From assembly GCA_000024525.1 (NCBI GenBank), contig CP001769.1, forward strand, positions 4,311,001 through 4,375,000: a stretch of 64,000 bases of DNA. Direction: 5' to 3'. Of this stretch, positions 62,249-64,000 are shown one piece after another. The notes beneath the pieces were generated by a model that worked only from the letters and a program-made list of their open reading frames with translations, had not been told where the DNA came from and ran no database searches. Source of the DNA: Spirosoma linguale DSM 74 (lineage in GTDB: Bacteria > Bacteroidota > Bacteroidia > Cytophagales > Spirosomataceae). How positions within the stretch are numbered: the stretch's first letter is position 1; every line of letters begins with the position of its first letter. Made by a program: the position numbers and the translations under genes.

Positions 62249-63442
62249 TTACTTTCTGTTCAATACGATTCGGAAGGTTGTTCCCTTACCCACTTCCGAA
62301 CTTTTTACGTAGAGTCGCCCATTATGGTACTCTTCTACAATGCGTTTGGCCAGGGTAAGTCCCAACCCCCATCCCCGCTTCTTGGTACTGAATCCAGGCG
62401 AGAATACCTTCTGAATGTTGGCTTTTGAGATGCCTTTGCCCGTGTCCGTAATGTCAATGGCCACTTCATCGTGCGGTAAAAGCACCATGTTCAGCCGTAA
62501 TTCGCCAACCCCTTTCATGGCATCGACCGCATTTTTACAGATGTTCTCAATGACCCACTCGAACAACAGTTTATTAATTCTAATCAATTGTCCCGGCGGT
62601 AACTGACTGGTCACGCTCATTTTCACTTTTGTCGAAATACGTCTGGCCAGGTAATCCGTAAACTGCCTCACCACATCATTTACGTTTTCCTCTTTCAGGG
62701 TTGGTATAGAACCGATGCTGGAGAAACGGGCCGTAATCGTTTCCAGCCGCTGTACATCCTTCTCAATTTCGTCGGTAATCGACCCGTCAAACTGGTCGGG
62801 GTCAGAGCGCATGTACTCCACCCACGCCATCAGCGACGACATGGGCGTACCCAGCTGGTGAGCTGTCTCTTTGGCTAACCCAACCCAGACCCTATTTTGC
62901 TCGGCTCGTCGTGATGAACTGAATGCTAGGTAAGCTAATACACTCAAAGCCGCCAGAATCGTCAGAAGCGCGTAAGGGAAGTAGTTTAGTTGTCTGAGTA
63001 GATTCGAGTTATTGTAATACACCAGCCCACGCTCCCCATTCCCTATTTCAACCGGTAAGGGCATATGGTTCTTACGCATATCAGCAATTTTCTGGCGTAA
63101 AAAGCGCTCCGTTTCTTCTGGCGTGTAATCGTCCGGAACATCAATGTTCCGCTTCATTGCGATCTGGTTATCGGGGTTGACATATATAGCGGGAATCGAG
63201 CTGTTTGCTTCAAGGATTTCGCTCGTTACAAACGTTAAATCACCAGCATCAGCGTGGCTTGTATCAAACAGATAAGCAATACTTTTAGAATATAGCTGAA
63301 CATATTGCTTCTCCCGATCTTCCAGCTTATTGATGAGCCGGTTTGTATAAAGAAGCGACCCCGTTCCTACCAGGAGTAGATTAAGAGCTACTATAATCTT
63401 CAGAACGTTGTTCTGATTGTAAATATCAAATGACTTTAGCAT
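62249..63442 (-). CDS. Two-component sensor histidine kinase
   Basis: A 397-residue kinase with two membrane helices: VLKIIVALNLLLVGTGSLLY near the N-terminus and FPYALLTILAALSVLAYLAF near residue 155. Between them lies a periplasmic sensor of about 120 residues. The phospho-accepting His195 is in AKETAHQLGTPMSSL. The ATPase has NICKNAVDAM, DITDTGKGIS and GWGLGLTLAKRIV. No response regulator is adjacent; the nearest on the plus strand is the HTH-less sigma-54 regulator about 2 kb away. Confidence 0.93.
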   Translation of the reverse strand: MLKSFDIYNQNNVLKIIVALNLLLVGTGSLLYTNRLINKLEDREKQYVQLYSKSIAYLFDTSHADAGDLTFVTSEILEANSSIPAIYVNPDNQIAMKRNIDVPDDYTPEETERFLRQKIADMRKNHMPLPVEIGNGERGLVYYNNSNLLRQLNYFPYALLTILAALSVLAYLAFSSSRRAEQNRVWVGLAKETAHQLGTPMSSLMAWVEYMRSDPDQFDGSITDEIEKDVQRLETITARFSSIGSIPTLKEENVNDVVRQFTDYLARRISTKVKMSVTSQLPPGQLIRINKLLFEWVIENICKNAVDAMKGVGELRLNMVLLPHDEVAIDITDTGKGISKANIQKVFSPGFSTKKRGWGLGLTLAKRIVEEYHNGRLYVKSSEVGKGTTFRIVLNRK

Positions 63443-63508
63443 AGTGGCTTGCTACGTTGACTTCATCGATCGAACTGACCATTCGCTCAAGCAGCCCGTG
63501 TGGTGTGA

Positions 63509-63516
63509 CAAATTTA
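63509..63516 (-). promoter_or_regulatory. Putative -7 promoter element of the sensor kinase
   Basis: The minus strand reads TAAATTTG, matching TAnnTTTG, 66 bp before the ATG at 63442. Confidence 0.45.
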
Positions 63517-63734
63517 GCGTTATCCGCTGACGAAACAGATGCCCATTTGGCTGGTAGAACGTGCTTATTGAGTAAACGTTAAAAGTGGTTTAATTGTGTA
63601 AAATCGAACCACCAACCGAGCTGTTACGTTACAAATTCAAATAGGATTGAGTAAAGAATTCATCTAGTTATTTGGACGAATTCTAAATAAAAGCTTAAGC
63701 GGAATTGGGTTATCTATGTCCGGTAATTATACCG

Positions 63735-63742
63735 TAATTTTG
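63735..63742 (+). promoter_or_regulatory. Putative -7 promoter element of hemA
   Basis: TAATTTTG matches TAnnTTTG 35 bp before the hemA ATG, giving a leader of about 30 nt. Confidence 0.5.
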
Positions 63743-63777
63743 TAAAGGCTTCTAGCCAATTTGCGTGATTTACCATA

Positions 63778-64000
63778 ATGTTAGACACCTTCAAAACAAT
63801 TAGTCTGTCCCACAAAACGGCACCCCTTCAGGTGCGGGAGCTAATTGCACTTAACGAAGACGAGGCAAAGCGTTTGATGCTTCGGCTGCGGGACTTTTTC
63901 GGGTTGACGGACTTGCTTGTCATTTCTACCTGCAACCGCACTGAAGTGTACTATGCCTTTGATCAGGATCTTAACGCTGATATTGCCCGGTTGCTCCTCA
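63778..64000 (+). CDS. hemA: Glutamyl-tRNA reductase, N-terminal part (cut by window edge)
   Basis: The ATG at 63778 opens MLDTFKTISLSHKTAPLQVR, which continues to the family motif LLVISTCNRTEVYY; the Cys of STCNRTE is the catalytic nucleophile. GluTR reduces glutamyl-tRNA to glutamate-1-semialdehyde, the first committed step of haem synthesis. Seventy-four residues are visible and the rest is outside the window. Confidence 0.95.
   Translation, partial: MLDTFKTISLSHKTAPLQVRELIALNEDEAKRLMLRLRDFFGLTDLLVISTCNRTEVYYAFDQDLNADIARLLL

Larger units (their letters stand above)
63443..63777. other. Divergent promoter region between sensor kinase and hemA
   Basis: About 335 bp with no gene. It holds one candidate -7 element for each flanking gene (63509-63516 minus, 63735-63742 plus). 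Nothing else is recognised. Confidence 0.5.

Overview
The window reads as chromosomal DNA of a Bacteroidota bacterium, most likely a Cytophagales member close to Spirosoma. The evidence is a type IX secretion (T9SS) type B sorting domain on a giant surface protein, PorP/SprF and PorE-like partners, a TonB-dependent receptor with a carboxypeptidase-like N-domain, LytS/LytTR and 7TMR-DISM signalling proteins, GbsR, DUF2911 and DUF4177 proteins, and several TAnnTTTG promoter elements. No tRNA, rRNA or CRISPR array was seen. The genus is inference.

Layout. 1-3.9 kb: a truncated CPBP membrane protease behind a universal stress protein, a secreted M1-like metalloprotease, and a small outer-membrane protein. 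4-9.5 kb: an accessory island of lower GC that carries a PsiD/phosphatidylserine-decarboxylase-like enzyme and a C69 dipeptidase, bracketed by decayed IS110, IS3 and possibly IS30 remnants. 9.5-15.7 kb: a GH78 alpha-L-rhamnosidase, a 7TMR-DISM histidine kinase and an AAA+ ATPase. 15.8-30.6 kb: a surface-adhesion locus on the minus strand, made of a 3326-residue multidomain adhesin, two PorP/SprF proteins and a PorE-like OmpA protein. 31-37 kb: a beta-propeller/outer-membrane barrel protein, an FAD oxidoreductase, cytidylate kinase and a GNAT acetyltransferase. 37-42.9 kb (+): a TonB-dependent receptor, a TPR protein, a pentapeptide-repeat/LytS kinase, a LytTR regulator and an SUI1 factor. 43-50.4 kb: a POT peptide transporter, an M23 peptidase, a GbsR-led membrane operon, an alpha/beta hydrolase, two tiny acidic proteins with a DoxX-like protein, and a lipoprotein. 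50.5-51.9 kb: an intact IS3-family element with a visible frameshift site. 52-64 kb: sufB, a peptidoglycan-binding/CHAP-like gene interrupted by an in-frame stop, uvrB, a DUF2911 protein, an esterase, a sigma-54 activator lacking its HTH, a LuxE-like acyltransferase, a lipoprotein, a sensor kinase and the start of hemA.

Two features stand out. First, at least seven long, often perfect palindromes (arms of 22 to 48 nt) abut or overlap stop codons. Their sequences are unrelated to one another, yet the arms of each are nearly identical. The most striking is a 97-bp palindrome that runs through the last codons of two convergent genes, so both proteins end in Leu-Ser-Lys. Second, the island pairs a PsiD-like pyruvoyl decarboxylase with a C69 amidohydrolase-type peptidase, a possible uncharacterised amino-acid or peptide decarboxylation module.
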